NCBI GenBank assembly: GCA_014655195.1
Contig: BNBH01000007.1
Location: 221,151 to 285,150 of the forward strand
DNA from: Streptomyces cellulosae
GTDB taxonomy: Bacteria; Actinomycetota; Actinomycetes; Streptomycetales; Streptomycetaceae
Direction of reading: 5' to 3'
Length of the DNA: 64,000 nucleotides
Numbering within the stretch: position 1 is the stretch's first letter; the number at the start of each line of letters is the position of its first letter. This document shows, piece by piece, positions 1-9,700 of the stretch. The translations under genes and the position numbers were made by a program. The notes under the pieces were generated by a model that was given only the letters and a program-made list of their open reading frames with translations, made no database searches and was not told the origin of the DNA.

Positions 1-370
1 TGTGAGCCGCACGGGTCAGGGCCTCGCGCGCGATCTTCTCGTTGGGGTACGACAGCTCGAACATGACGCGTCCGGGCTTGACGTTGGCCACCCACCACTC
101 CGGGGAACCCTTACCGGAACCCATGCGGGTCTCGGCCGGCTTCTTGGTGAGGGGGCGGTCCGGGTAGATGTTGATCCAGACCTTGCCGCCACGCTTGATG
201 TGGCGGGTCATGGCGATACGAGCCGCTTCGATCTGGCGGTTCGTCACGTACGCCGGGGTGAGCGCCTGGATGCCGTACTCGCCGAACGCAACCTGCGTGC
301 CACCCTTCGACATGCCGTTGCGCTTCGGGTGGTGCTGCTTGCGGTGCTTGACCCTACGGGGGATCAGCAT
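1..370 (-). CDS. rplP: 50S ribosomal protein L16 (partial, cut by window edge)
   Basis: This encodes the first 123 residues of L16, a large-subunit protein at the tRNA-binding face of the ribosome. It starts with ATG at 370 and reads [19 protein letters not shown], the typical bacterial N-terminus. The C-terminal end lies beyond base 1. It follows rpsC by 5 bases as the distal visible gene of the S10 operon. The frame is open to the window edge and nothing looks broken. Confidence 0.96.
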   Translation of the reverse strand, partial: MLIPRRVKHRKQHHPKRNGMSKGGTQVAFGEYGIQALTPAYVTNRQIEAARIAMTRHIKRGGKVWINIYPDRPLTKKPAETRMGSGKGSPEWWVANVKPGRVMFELSYPNEKIAREALTRAAH

Positions 371-375
371 GGTGG

Positions 376-1203
376 TCAGGCCTCCGTTCCGGTGCTCTCA
401 GCCGGAGCGGCCGCCGGAGCCTCGGCCTTGGGGGCCTCGGCAGCGGGAGCCTGCTGCGGCTTGCGACCGCGACCGCCACGCTCGCCACCGCGGCCACCAC
501 GGGCCGGGCGGTCTGCACCACCACGGGCCGGGCGGTTGCCGGCGCGGGCAGCGGCGTTCTCGGCGCGGACCTCGGCGATGTTCTTGACGTCGCCCTTGTA
601 GATCCAGACCTTCACGCCGATGCGGCCGAAGGTCGTCTTGGCCTCGAAGAAGCCGTAGTCCACGTTCGCGCGGAGCGTGTGCAGGGGCACACGGCCCTCG
701 CGGTAGAACTCCGAGCGGGACATCTCGGCGCCGCCGAGGCGGCCACCGCACTGGATCTTGATGCCCTTGGCGCCCGCCTTCATCGCCGACTGCATGCTCT
801 TGCGCATGGCGCGGCGGAAGGAGACGCGGGAGGAGAGCTGCTCGGCGACGGCCTGCGCGACCAGCTGAGCGTCCGTCTCGGGGTTCTTGACCTCGAGGAT
901 GTTCAGCTGGACCTGCTTGCCGGTGAGCTTCTCGAGGTCACCGCGGATGCGGTCGGCCTCGGCGCCACGGCGGCCGATCACGATGCCCGGACGCGCGGTG
1001 TGGATGTCCACACGCACACGGTCACGGGTGCGCTCGATCTCGACCTTGGAGATGCCGGCGCGCTCCATGCCGGACGTCATCATCCGACGGATGGCGACGT
1101 CTTCCTTGACGTAGTCCTTGTACAGCTTGTCGGCGTACCAACGCGACTTGAAGTCGGTCGTGACACCGAGCCGGAACCCGTGCGGGTTTACCTTCTGGCC
1201 CAT
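376..1203 (-). CDS. rpsC: 30S ribosomal protein S3
   Basis: S3 sits at the mRNA entry channel of the small subunit. The 275-residue protein begins [13 protein letters not shown] and carries the KH RNA-binding region with the GIVIGRRG loop near residues 73-80, followed by the C-terminal S3 domain. The last 60 or so residues form an Arg-Gly-rich then Ala-Pro-rich tail, which is longer than in E. coli S3 and usual for actinobacteria. Its ATG overlaps the stop codon of rplV by one base, so translation of the two is probably coupled. Confidence 0.98.
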   Translation of the reverse strand: MGQKVNPHGFRLGVTTDFKSRWYADKLYKDYVKEDVAIRRMMTSGMERAGISKVEIERTRDRVRVDIHTARPGIVIGRRGAEADRIRGDLEKLTGKQVQLNILEVKNPETDAQLVAQAVAEQLSSRVSFRRAMRKSMQSAMKAGAKGIKIQCGGRLGGAEMSRSEFYREGRVPLHTLRANVDYGFFEAKTTFGRIGVKVWIYKGDVKNIAEVRAENAAARAGNRPARGGADRPARGGRGGERGGRGRKPQQAPAAEAPKAEAPAAAPAESTGTEA

Positions 1204-1550
1204 TACCGGGTTCCTTCCTTGCTGCTGACGACCACGGTGATGTGGCTGGTCCGCTTGCGGATCCGGTAGGCGCGGCCCTGGGCGCGCGGACGGAACCGCT
1301 TCAGGGTCGGGCCCTCGTCGACGTAGGCCTCGGAAATGAAGAGGCTGTCGACGTCGGTGTGGTCGTAGTTGTGCGCGGCGTTGGCAATGGCGCTGTCCAG
1401 CACCTTGCCCACCGGAACCGAGGCTGCCTGCGGAGCGAATCGCAGGACGGCCTGGGCCTCCGTGGCGTCCATGCCACGGATGAGGTCCACCACGCGGCGG
1501 GCCTTCATGGGCGTGACGCGGATGTACCGCGCCTGGGCCCTGGCTTCCAT
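1203..1550 (-). CDS. rplV: 50S ribosomal protein L22
   Basis: L22 lines the peptide exit tunnel and contacts several 23S rRNA domains. The 115-residue protein starts [20 protein letters not shown] and has the usual length and the conserved C-terminal beta-hairpin region rich in Arg and Lys. It lies between rpsS (43 bases upstream) and rpsC (overlapping by one base) in the S10 operon. Confidence 0.98.
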   Translation of the reverse strand: MEARAQARYIRVTPMKARRVVDLIRGMDATEAQAVLRFAPQAASVPVGKVLDSAIANAAHNYDHTDVDSLFISEAYVDEGPTLKRFRPRAQGRAYRIRKRTSHITVVVSSKEGTR

Positions 1551-1593
1551 GGTTGTCCTTCCAGTTACTTACGTGTCTGTTGCGATCCGCGCC

Positions 1594-1875
1594 CTAGCGG
1601 CGCTTCGACTTCCGGTCTTCCTTGACGTGACCCCGGAAGGTCCGCGTCGGCGAGAACTCACCGAGCTTGTGACCGACCATCGACTCGGTGACGAACACCG
1701 GGATGTGGGTCTTGCCGTTATGCACCGCGATCGTGTGGCCGAGCATCGCCGGGACGATCATGGAGCGACGGGACCAGGTCTTGATGACGTTCTTGGTACC
1801 GGCTTCGTTCTGCGCGTCCACCTTCTTGATCAGGTGGTCGTCGACGAAGGGTCCCTTCTTCAAGCTACGAGGCAT
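1594..1875 (-). CDS. rpsS: 30S ribosomal protein S19
   Basis: S19 is a head protein of the small subunit that pairs with S13 near the A site. The 93-residue product begins [15 protein letters not shown], contains the family motif around WSRRS, and ends in a basic tail. Length and order (after rplB, before rplV) are standard for the S10 operon. Confidence 0.98.
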   Translation of the reverse strand: MPRSLKKGPFVDDHLIKKVDAQNEAGTKNVIKTWSRRSMIVPAMLGHTIAVHNGKTHIPVFVTESMVGHKLGEFSPTRTFRGHVKEDRKSKRR

Positions 1876-1887
1876 CTCAACCCGTCC

Positions 1888-2724
1888 TTAGCGCTTCTTG
1901 TTCGTCTTGCGGCGGCGGACGATGTACTTGTTCGACGCCTTCTTGGGCGAACGAGTACGGCCTTCCTTCTTGCCCCAGGGGGACACGGGGTGACGGCCAC
2001 CGGAGGTCCGGCCCTCACCACCACCGTGCGGGTGGTCCACCGGGTTCATGACGACACCGCGGACGGTCGGGCGGACGCCCAGCCACCGCTTGCGGCCCGC
2101 CTTGCCCCAGTTGATGTTGCTCTGCTCGGCGTTGCCGACCTCGCCGACCGTGGCGCGGCAGCGCTGGTCGACCAGGCGGATCTCGCCGGAGGGCATGCGG
2201 AGGTGGGCCATGGTGCCCTCCTTCGCGAGCAGCTGCACCGAGGCGCCGGCGGAGCGGGCGAACTTGGCGCCGCCGCCGGGACGCAGCTCGATGGCGTGCA
2301 GCGTCGTACCCACGGGGATGTTGCGCAGGGCAAGGTTGTTGCCCGGCTTGATGTCGGCCCCGGGACCGTTCTCGATGCGGTCGCCCTGGTTCAGGCCACG
2401 CGGCGCGAGGATGTAGCGCTTCTCGCCGTCCGCGTAGTGAAGCAGCGCGATGCGCGCGGTGCGGTTGGGGTCGTACTCGATGTGCGCGACCTTCGCCGGC
2501 ACGCCGTCCTTGTCGTGACGACGGAAGTCGATCACTCGGTAGGCGCGCTTGTGGCCACCGCCCTGGTGGCGGACGGTCACACGACCGGAATTGTTACGGC
2601 CGCCCTTGCTGTGCAGGGGACGGACCAGCGACTTCTCCGGCGTGGACCGCGTGACCTCGACGAAGTCGGCGACGCTGGAGCCACGACGGCCCGGAGTCGT
2701 CGGCTTGTACTTGCGGATACCCAT
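1888..2724 (-). CDS. rplB: 50S ribosomal protein L2
   Basis: L2 binds 23S rRNA close to the peptidyl-transferase centre and is needed for subunit association. The 278-residue protein has the expected length and shows the conserved [15 protein letters not shown] segment, which carries the functionally important histidine, followed by the basic C-terminal extension. It starts with ATG at 2724, 38 bases after the rplW stop. Confidence 0.98.
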   Translation of the reverse strand: MGIRKYKPTTPGRRGSSVADFVEVTRSTPEKSLVRPLHSKGGRNNSGRVTVRHQGGGHKRAYRVIDFRRHDKDGVPAKVAHIEYDPNRTARIALLHYADGEKRYILAPRGLNQGDRIENGPGADIKPGNNLALRNIPVGTTLHAIELRPGGGAKFARSAGASVQLLAKEGTMAHLRMPSGEIRLVDQRCRATVGEVGNAEQSNINWGKAGRKRWLGVRPTVRGVVMNPVDHPHGGGEGRTSGGRHPVSPWGKKEGRTRSPKKASNKYIVRRRKTNKKR

Positions 2725-2762
2725 TTCTCAGTCCTCGTCCGATATCGAACGATCCTGACCGC

Positions 2763-3182
2763 TTACGCGGTCGGACCGCCGAAGATGTCGATACGGTCGC
2801 CCTCGGCGAGGGTCACGATCGCGCGCTTGGTGGCGGCACGCTGGCCGAAGCCGGTGCGGGTGCGCTTGCGCTTGCCGGCGCGGTTGATCGTGTTGACCCC
2901 GGTGACCTTGACCTCGAAGACCGCCTGGACGGCCTCCTTGATCTGGGTCTTGTTGGCACGCGGGTCGACGAGGAACGTGTACTTGTTCTCGTCGATGAGC
3001 GCGTAGCTCTTCTCGGACACGACCGGCTTCAGCAGGACGTCACGGGGGTCCGTGTACGCCTTGCTCGCCGGGGTGACGACGGTGTTCTTGCCCTCGGAGG
3101 CGTGACGACGCGCCTTGGCGACGCGCGCAGCCTTGGCCGCCTTGGCGGCCTTCGAGGCGATCGAGGGGTGACGGGCAGCCAT
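2763..3182 (-). CDS. rplW: 50S ribosomal protein L23
   Basis: L23 lies at the exit tunnel and is the docking site for trigger factor and SRP. I start it at the ATG at 3182, giving 139 residues. The frame is open further upstream, but that part runs inside rplD and is not conserved L23 sequence. Residues 1-30 form an Ala/Lys/Arg-rich extension and the core begins around [15 protein letters not shown]. The ATG overlaps the rplD stop by one base (TGATG), indicating translational coupling. Confidence 0.96.
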   Translation of the reverse strand: MAARHPSIASKAAKAAKAARVAKARRHASEGKNTVVTPASKAYTDPRDVLLKPVVSEKSYALIDENKYTFLVDPRANKTQIKEAVQAVFEVKVTGVNTINRAGKRKRTRTGFGQRAATKRAIVTLAEGDRIDIFGGPTA

Positions 3183-3841
3183 CAGACCTCGCTCCCTTCG
3201 TTGTCGTTGGCCTTGTTCGGGCCGGCGACGAAGGACTCGAAAGCGGCCTTGGTGAAGACCACGTCGTCCGAGACGAGAACGTCGTACGTGTTCAGCTGGC
3301 CCGGCTCCAGGATGTGGACCTGGGGCAGGTTGCGGGCGGACAGCCACGCGGCCTCGTCGGCGCGGTCGACGACCAGGAGCAGGTTCTTGCGCTCCGAGAT
3401 CTTGCCGAACAGCGACTTGGCGGCCTTGGTGGACGGGGTCTCACCCTCGACCACGCCGGTGACGACGTGGATGCGGTTGTGGCGCGCCCGGTCGGTGAGG
3501 GCGTGACGCAGGGCGGCAGCCTTCATCTTCTTGGGCGTGCGCTGCGAGTAGTCGCGCGGCACGGGACCGTGCACGACGCCACCACCGGCGAACTGCGGCG
3601 CGCGGGTCGAGCCCTGACGGGCGCGGCCGGTGCCCTTCTGGCGGTACGGCTTCTTGCCGCCACCACGGACCTCGCCACGGGTCTTCGTCTTGTGCGTGCC
3701 CTGGCGGGCAGCGGCCAGCTGTGCGACGACGACCTGGTGGATCAGCGGAACGCTGACCTTCTCGACGTCGAAGATCTCCGCGGGGAGCTCGACGGTACCG
3801 GCCTTGTCGCCCGCCGGCGAAAGGATGTCAACAGTGCTCAT
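3182..3841 (-). CDS. rplD: 50S ribosomal protein L4
   Basis: L4 reaches into the exit tunnel beside L22. In E. coli it also represses its own operon, but nothing here shows whether that applies to this organism. The 219-residue protein has the extended tunnel loop (about residues 45-100, with [16 protein letters not shown]) and the globular C-terminal part. It overlaps rplW by one base and follows rplC by 8 bases. Confidence 0.98.
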   Translation of the reverse strand: MSTVDILSPAGDKAGTVELPAEIFDVEKVSVPLIHQVVVAQLAAARQGTHKTKTRGEVRGGGKKPYRQKGTGRARQGSTRAPQFAGGGVVHGPVPRDYSQRTPKKMKAAALRHALTDRARHNRIHVVTGVVEGETPSTKAAKSLFGKISERKNLLLVVDRADEAAWLSARNLPQVHILEPGQLNTYDVLVSDDVVFTKAAFESFVAGPNKANDNEGSEV

Positions 3842-3849
3842 CGGTTACC

Positions 3850-4494
3850 TCAGGCCCCCTTGGCCGCGGTGCGGACCAGGACGAGGCCGCCGTTCGGACC
3901 GGGAACCGCGCCCTTGATGAGCAGCAGACCCTTCTCCGCGTCAACGGCGTGGACGGTCAGGTTCTGGGTGGTGACCCGCTCGTTGCCCATGCGACCCGCC
4001 ATGCGGAGGCCCTTGAACACACGACCCGGCGTGGCGCAGCCACCGATGGAACCGGGCGAGCGGTGCTTGCGCTGGGTGCCGTGTCCGGCGCCGAGGCCAC
4101 GGAAGTTGTGGCGCTTCATGACACCGGCGAAGCCCTTGCCCTTGCTCTTGCCGGTCACGTCGACCTTCACGCCGGCCTCGAACACCTCAGCGGTGATCTC
4201 CTGGCCCAGCGTGTACTCGGAGGCGTCCGACGTGCGGATCTCGACGAGGTGACGACGGGGGGTGACGTCGGCCTTGGCGAAGTGACCCTTGAGGGGCTTG
4301 TTCACCTTGCGCGGGTCGATCTCGCCGAAGGCGATCTGGACGGACTCGTAGCCGTCGACGTCGTTCGTGCGGACCTGGGTGACGACATTGGGGCCGGCCT
4401 TGACGACGGTGACCGGGACGACGCGGTTGTTCGCGTCCCACACCTGCGTCATGCCGAGCTTCTCGCCCAGGATGCCCTTGATCTGCTTTGCCAT
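3850..4494 (-). CDS. rplC: 50S ribosomal protein L3
   Basis: L3 is an early assembly protein near the peptidyl-transferase centre. The 214-residue product starts [20 protein letters not shown] and contains the family stretch [20 protein letters not shown], which carries the residues that contact 23S rRNA. It is the second gene of the S10 operon, 18 bases after rpsJ. Confidence 0.98.
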   Translation of the reverse strand: MAKQIKGILGEKLGMTQVWDANNRVVPVTVVKAGPNVVTQVRTNDVDGYESVQIAFGEIDPRKVNKPLKGHFAKADVTPRRHLVEIRTSDASEYTLGQEITAEVFEAGVKVDVTGKSKGKGFAGVMKRHNFRGLGAGHGTQRKHRSPGSIGGCATPGRVFKGLRMAGRMGNERVTTQNLTVHAVDAEKGLLLIKGAVPGPNGGLVLVRTAAKGA

Positions 4495-4512
4495 CTCTTC
4501 AGATCACCGGCC

Positions 4513-4821
4513 TCAGAGCTTGATCTCGATGTCGACACCGGCCGGGAGGTCGAGTCGCATCAGAGAGTCAACGGTCTTGGGGGTCGGGTCGAGGATGTCG
4601 ATCAGGCGCTTGTGCGTGCGCATCTCGAAGTGCTCGCGCGAGTCCTTGTACTTGTGCGGCGACTTGATGACGCAGTACACGTTCTTCTCAGTGGGCAGCG
4701 GCACCGGGCCCGCGACCGACGCACCAGTGCGCGTCACCGTCTCGACGATCTTCTTCGCCGAAGAGTCGATGACCTCGTGGTCGTAGGCCTTGAGCCGGAT
4801 GCGGATCTTCTGTCCCGCCAT
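4513..4821 (-). CDS. rpsJ: 30S ribosomal protein S10
   Basis: S10 is a head protein of the small subunit and, as NusE, part of antitermination complexes with NusB and NusG. The 102-residue protein starts at the ATG at 4821 ([17 protein letters not shown]). The frame is open upstream to 5022, but that part covers the leader and matches no S10. It is the first gene of the operon. A 26-base leader element shared with the rpsL leader lies 61 bases upstream. Confidence 0.98.
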   Translation of the reverse strand: MAGQKIRIRLKAYDHEVIDSSAKKIVETVTRTGASVAGPVPLPTEKNVYCVIKSPHKYKDSREHFEMRTHKRLIDILDPTPKTVDSLMRLDLPAGVDIEIKL

Positions 4822-4881
4822 GGCTACTTCGTAGTCCTGTCTCTCATTACGCTCTGGAACCCGGAGCGGCTTCCCTTCACC

Positions 4882-4907
4882 TCCGACCCACGCGGTCGGG
4901 CGTGTCG
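4882..4907 (-). promoter_or_regulatory. Leader hairpin of the S10 operon, shared with the str operon
   Basis: Read on the coding strand, this contains CCGACCGCGTGGGTCGG, a 6-bp perfect stem with a 5-base loop. The whole 26-base block is identical to 26211-26236 in the rpsL leader except for one base. Both copies have the same orientation and lie 50-61 bases before the first start codon. The sequence shows conservation and structure. A role as a ribosomal-protein leader or growth-control element is inference. Confidence 0.6.
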
Positions 4908-5187
4908 CACTCCCGCTGACACAGATGTCCCTTGTTCGGACATCCCCGCGGGATTGACACGGCCCTACCAGAACCGCGGACCGGGGGCGAAAGGCCCACC
5001 GGGCGCCTGGCCGGCGCCGCACCGCACTTCCCGGAAGATTCCCGTACGTCCGCCCCTGATCAGGGACGACGAGTACTGTGGGACTCGCTTCCGGTCCTCC
5101 CGGCGGGAGGCGCGCAGCATCAACACTCGACCGAGCAACTCGGACAGTCTGCCACAGAGGGCGGCGCGCTGGCCAATCGGGCGGAAG

Positions 5188-5215
5188 AGAGTACCCCCGT
5201 GGTGACCGGCGTCAA
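5188..5215 (-). promoter_or_regulatory. Candidate HrdB-type promoter of the S10 operon
   Basis: The minus strand reads TTGACG (5210-5215), a 16-bp spacer and TACTCT (5188-5193). This fits the principal sigma factor pattern and would give a leader of about 360 bases before rpsJ. The stretch 5023-5317 holds no other gene that I can support. Confidence 0.45.
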
Positions 5216-5317
5216 ACACCAGCGCCCGGACCCGGGCATCGTGAAGGACGCCGGCCTCCGCGATGCCGCCGACCGGAGCAGACACTGTCCGGACCGAGGA
5301 CTCCGACCCCGGCGCGT

Positions 5318-5641
5318 TCACTCGGCGAGCGTCCAGACGTGTGAGTCCCTCGGCGGGGCCGGCCGCGTTTCCCACTCCTCGAGGCCCCCGACGGACCCGC
5401 TGTGCGGGCTTCTCCCGTCCTTTGGCAGGAAGTAGAGGCCGTACGCCCAGCAGTCCGGCTCTTCATGGCACATGAGGTCCGGATACGGCTCGATGTCCGC
5501 CCCTTCGTATGCCGCGTTGATACGCGCAACCGCCTCGGCCCGGGACATACCGAATCGACCGACCAATTCGTCGGCGATCTCCCGAAAATACTGAAGCATT
5601 CCTTCGTCGAGTTCCGTGAGGAACTCTTCCGTCCTCGTCAT
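5318..5641 (-). CDS. Small acidic hypothetical protein, immunity-like
   Basis: The 107-residue product has no signal peptide or membrane segment. It begins MTRTEEFLTELDEGMLQYF and has a helical N-terminal half and a Trp/Pro-rich C-terminal half (DLMCHEEPDCWAYGLYFLP). Its ATG overlaps the stop of the decayed gene upstream by four bases (ATGA), making it the last gene of the toxin operon. Position after a toxin-type cassette and small acidic character fit an immunity protein for the decayed cassette, but no family is recognised. Confidence 0.7.
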   Translation of the reverse strand: MTRTEEFLTELDEGMLQYFREIADELVGRFGMSRAEAVARINAAYEGADIEPYPDLMCHEEPDCWAYGLYFLPKDGRSPHSGSVGGLEEWETRPAPPRDSHVWTLAE

Positions 5642-6178
5642 GGACCCAGACTCCGCAGTAGGGAATTGTCGAACAGTTGGGCAGCATGATCGGAATAGAT
5701 CGCTATCTGGTGTCCGTTGAAAACGCCGTCCGCCCCCTTCTTGAAGGGCCCCACGTTCCGGAGCATGGGCCCTTCGACCATCTCGTAGCTGTGCATGTCG
5801 GCACCGGTACGGTCCAGACGGTGCCGCCGGATGAAGTCGGAAAGTTCATCACTCGGACCGTCGAAGATTTTACTGTTCAGCTTGTCCAGCTCACTCTTGG
5901 GCACCCGGAAGTGCAGGACAGCCGGAACGTCGTTGTTCTTCCCCGGGCCTGCTCCGGTTCGCCGGCAGCAGAGCGGTGTCCAGCGCCTCCGCGACCTGCC
6001 CTGCCGGGTCGGCGGCGGTCACCATCGCTCCGGCGAAGAACCGACCGAACCACGGCCCTCGTCCCGCCCCGGTGGCCGGCGATGCCGCTCAGCGCGTGCC
6101 GACACGGCGTACAAGACCGGCCTTCAGGGCACCGCTCGCCCCCTCCACCCACCGTGCACGTGCGGTTTTGGCGGTCAT
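5638..6178 (-). pseudogene. Decayed cassette gene (toxin-domain-like), one nonsense codon and one frameshift
   Basis: An ATG at 6178 overlaps the previous stop (ATGA) and the far stop overlaps the next start (ATGA), so an intact gene of about 180 codons once filled this space. The start frame meets a TGA at 6089-6091 after 29 codons. The same frame resumes with WFGRFFAGAMVTAADPAGQ, then slips by one base near 5935-5945 (a CCCGGGG run) into the frame that ends KSELDKLNSKIF...HQIAIYSDHAAQLFDN. The last part alone is open from a GTG at 5904 (88 codons). The 3-prime part looks like a polymorphic-toxin terminal domain by composition and context; I cannot name the family. The frameshift could be a sequencing error, but the nonsense codon is less easily explained that way. 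Confidence 0.6.
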
Positions 6179-6729
6179 TCAGGCCAGGGGACGCGGACCG
6201 GCTTGCGCTTCCACCACTCGCCGAGTTCCTCTTCCGGCCTCTCCATCGTCGGGCGTACCCACGGGCGGAGCGAACGCTCCGGGTCCGGGACGGTGGCGGC
6301 TCTGAAGCGTGTGTCGAGCCGGGCAAGCAGTTGTCCCAGTGGGCCCTCGTTGGCCTCCTCGGGCAACGCACGCATCACCTGGTCCAGCGCGTCCCTGGAA
6401 TCGAGGTCGTTGTCATAAGCGCTGATGGGGTAGAAGTCGTCGCCGTCCCAGCCGGGCTCCAGTCGGCGGATCAGACGCTCCCAGGATGCGAACCGGTCCG
6501 CCACCGAGTACACCGGCACCGTCATCTTCTCCCTTATGTGCGGCGCGACTCGCGACCTCTCCACCTGCAGCCGTTCCGCGTCGCACCGGGCGATCGCTTC
6601 CAGAACGGACGGCGACAAAACGTCCCACACGGACCTGCTGCACGGGGCGGCCCAGAACACGTCATGCGCCCGTCGCTCGCGGCCCCGTCGGGTCGGACCG
6701 GGTTCGGCTGCGCCTGTCAAACCGCTCAC
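6175..6729 (-). CDS. Putative immunity protein of the RHS toxin
   Basis: The 184-residue cytoplasmic-looking protein starts at the GTG at 6729, chosen because GTGA overlaps the stop of the RHS gene, so the two are translationally coupled. It is acidic and tryptophan-rich, with a central stretch RRLEPGWDGDDFYPISAYDN and a C-terminal EELGEWWKRKPVRVP. No domain is recognised with certainty. A gene coupled directly behind the variable C-terminus of an RHS protein is, in known polymorphic toxin systems, normally the cognate immunity gene. That role is inferred from position only. Confidence 0.72.
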   Translation of the reverse strand: MSGLTGAAEPGPTRRGRERRAHDVFWAAPCSRSVWDVLSPSVLEAIARCDAERLQVERSRVAPHIREKMTVPVYSVADRFASWERLIRRLEPGWDGDDFYPISAYDNDLDSRDALDQVMRALPEEANEGPLGQLLARLDTRFRAATVPDPERSLRPWVRPTMERPEEELGEWWKRKPVRVPWPE

Positions 6730-9700
6730 TCCTTCAACTGTTTCAGGAAGTACTCGTAGCCACCATCGGGCTGCATAAAGGTGCCGTTGTCGCCTTCACG
6801 GATCAGCATCGTCCCGGTGGCGTCGTCCCACCACGCGAAGCGGGGGATGCCGGACGGTGTGCTGCGCATACGTATACCCGGCGAACCGGTCATCAGGTCT
6901 TCCAGATGCTCCGCCACGTCCAGGTCGTCGACACCCGGGATGCCGCGCTTCTTGATGTCACCGTGAGCGGCGATCTTGTCTGCGATCATCGGCAGATTGC
7001 CGGCCTGGCTCGCGGCGTCCGGCTTGCCGATCTCGTAGAGGCCGAGCGGGTCCGCCGAAAGCAGCGGGTCGAGGAAGTAGAGGTAGGGGTTGGGCGACGG
7101 GCTCAGGCCGAGCGGGTCGGGGGTGAGGTAACGGGCCGTCTCGGGGTCGTAATAGCGGTGGAAGTTGTAGTGCAGGCCGCTCTCGTGGTCGTAGTACTGA
7201 CCGGGGAACCGCAGTGGCGTGTACGCGCTGCTCCGGCGCGTCCAAGCGGTGACCCCCCACAAAGTGCTTCTCGCCTGCCAGGCCAGGCTGCCGTCCTCGG
7301 CGACCAACTCGGTGGGCGTACCCGCCAGGTCGGTGACGATGGCGAAGAAGCGAGTGTCGATCTCCTCTTGGGACGCGGTGATGAGGCGTTCCGTCTGAGT
7401 GAGGGGACGCTCCCCGTCGTAGTCCCACGTCACCGCGACGCAGTGTGGGTACGCGGAGCCAGACGTCACCTGTTCGATGAGAGTGGTGCCGTCCCAGGTG
7501 AAGTCGGTCTGCTCCACCACAGTGGCGTCGTCCGCACCCAGCCGTTGCTTGGCGATGCGGCGGCCCATGGGGTCGTATTCGTAGCGCCAGAGAACACCGT
7601 CGGGCGTACGGACGGAAACCAGTCGGTCCTCCGCGTCCCATGTGTACGTCCACGTCTCGGGCTTGCGGGAAAGGCGGGCGCGCTGCCGCCGCACCATTCG
7701 GCCCTGCTTGTCGTAGTGGTAGCGCGTGCGGCCGGCTCGGAGCACCCTCGTGCCCGCGTTCTCCCTCGGACCTGTGGCGGAATGCCCCGGGTGCCGACTC
7801 GGCCAGGCAGCGGTGGTTTGCCCTCCGTCGGTGCCGTACGTGTACGACTCGACCCATCCTTCTGCCCGGACAGCGGTCGTACGGCCGGACTCGTCGAGAT
7901 CGAACGCTCGGTGCTCGCCGGACGGGCCGTCCACCCCGATCAGGTGCCCGTCGGCGCGATAACGGTACGAGCGGTCAAGCACCACGTGGCCTGAAGCTGT
8001 GCCGACGGTCTGCGTCGCCAGTCTTCCGGCGTCGTCGTAGGCGTGCGTCAGCAGCAGGGAGTCATCCACGCCGAGGGACAACAGTTGTCCTGCTGCGTCC
8101 CGGCCGCCAGTGAGGGCACGGCCCGCCGTGCGAGTCCAGGAACGGTCGCCCCGGGCGTCATGACCCCATTCGCTGTTCGCCCCGCTAGGGGTGGTCCGGC
8201 TGAGTTGCCGACCGGCTGCGTCGTAGGTGAAGGTACCGGTCCTGCCGTTCACCGTCTCCGCGGCCAGGCGTCCTTCCGGATCCCGGAGCAGCGTTACGGA
8301 CGCGCCCGGTCCCTCGGCTCCGACCAGACGGTCGTTGAGGTCGTAGCGGTACGTGCTGACCGCACCGTCCACGTCCTTGCCCACCATGCGCCCGAAGACG
8401 TCCCGGGTCATGCGGACGGATTGTCCCAGGGCGTTGATTCGCTCGACGACCCGGCCGGCCGCATCGTGGCGGTACGTCCGGGTGCGGCCGTCGAAGTCGG
8501 ATTCAGCGACGAGGCGTCCGGCGGTGTCGTACTGGTAGACCCAGCGAAGCCCGTCGGGACGGCTCACTCCCACGAGTCGCAACGAGGGGTCGTAGGAGAA
8601 CTCGTGCCGGACACCGCCGGGCGAGATCCGCGCCGCCAGCAGGTTGAAGTGGGTGTACTCGAACCGCGTCACCTCCCCCAGGGGATCTCTGTGGCTGATC
8701 CGGTTTCCTTCGGCGTCGTACGACCATTCCTCCACCGCCCCATCAGGGGCGGTCCGGCGCAGCAACTCGCCGTCCGCACTCCAGTCCATCCGCGTCACGC
8801 GGCCCAGCGGATCGGTCATCCGCGTGACACGACCGAAGGCGTCATGGTCGTAGCGTGTGACACCGCCGGAAGGGTCGCAGACCCACTCCGCCCGTCCGGC
8901 GTCGTCGCACCGCACACGGGTCACGTGCCCGGTGGGGTCGGTCACTGACGCCAGGTGACCGGCCTCGTCGTAGGTGTAGCGGGTCGTGGCGCCCCCGGGC
9001 TTGACGATGGTCACGCAGTTGCCCCGCGCATCGTACTCGCGCCGATGCACGTGCCCGTCCGGGCGAGTCACGACGATCGGGTTGCCCTGGGCGTCGTATG
9101 CGATCCGGAACGTCGTGCCATCGGGTCTCACAACGCTCAGCAGCCGACCTAGATCGTCGTAGGTCCGATGCGTGGTATTGCCCAGTTCGTCGGTCCGTGA
9201 TGTCAGGTGGTGATGCTCGTCCCAGGTGCTGCGGGTCAATCCGCCCAATGGGTCGACTTCGGCAACGATCTGACAATTGTCGTTGACCACATACGTGGTG
9301 ACGGCACCTTCGGCCGTGGTGACGGCAGTGGTTCTCATCCCGGGCCAGGCGAGGTTGGTGCCGTCGTAATCCAATGTGAGGGTGAGGTGTCCGGCCTCTC
9401 CGCCCTCGGCCACACAACGGTCCATGGCGTCGTACGCATAGGAGTACCCGCGGCCATTGCGGTCGGTCCAGGACGTGATGCGGTACCTGTCGTCGTACGT
9501 CAGTCTCATCACGTGGCCGGTTGCGTTGGTGACACTCGTGAGACAGCCGTCCGAGTACGCGTACCTGCGCAGAGTGACGTCCGCCCCGTCCTCGGCCGCT
9601 CCGACCAGGTGCAGTGCCGCGACGCGTCCTTCTTCGACGGTCACTCGGATGTGGTGGCCGCCGGAGTGCCGGATGGCGGACGGAGCTCCGTCGTCGGTGT

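Noticed and set aside
4822-5022. N-terminal extension of rpsJ
   Set aside because: The extension covers the leader hairpin and has no S10 similarity; S10 length and the family start [11 protein letters not shown] fix the ATG at 4821.
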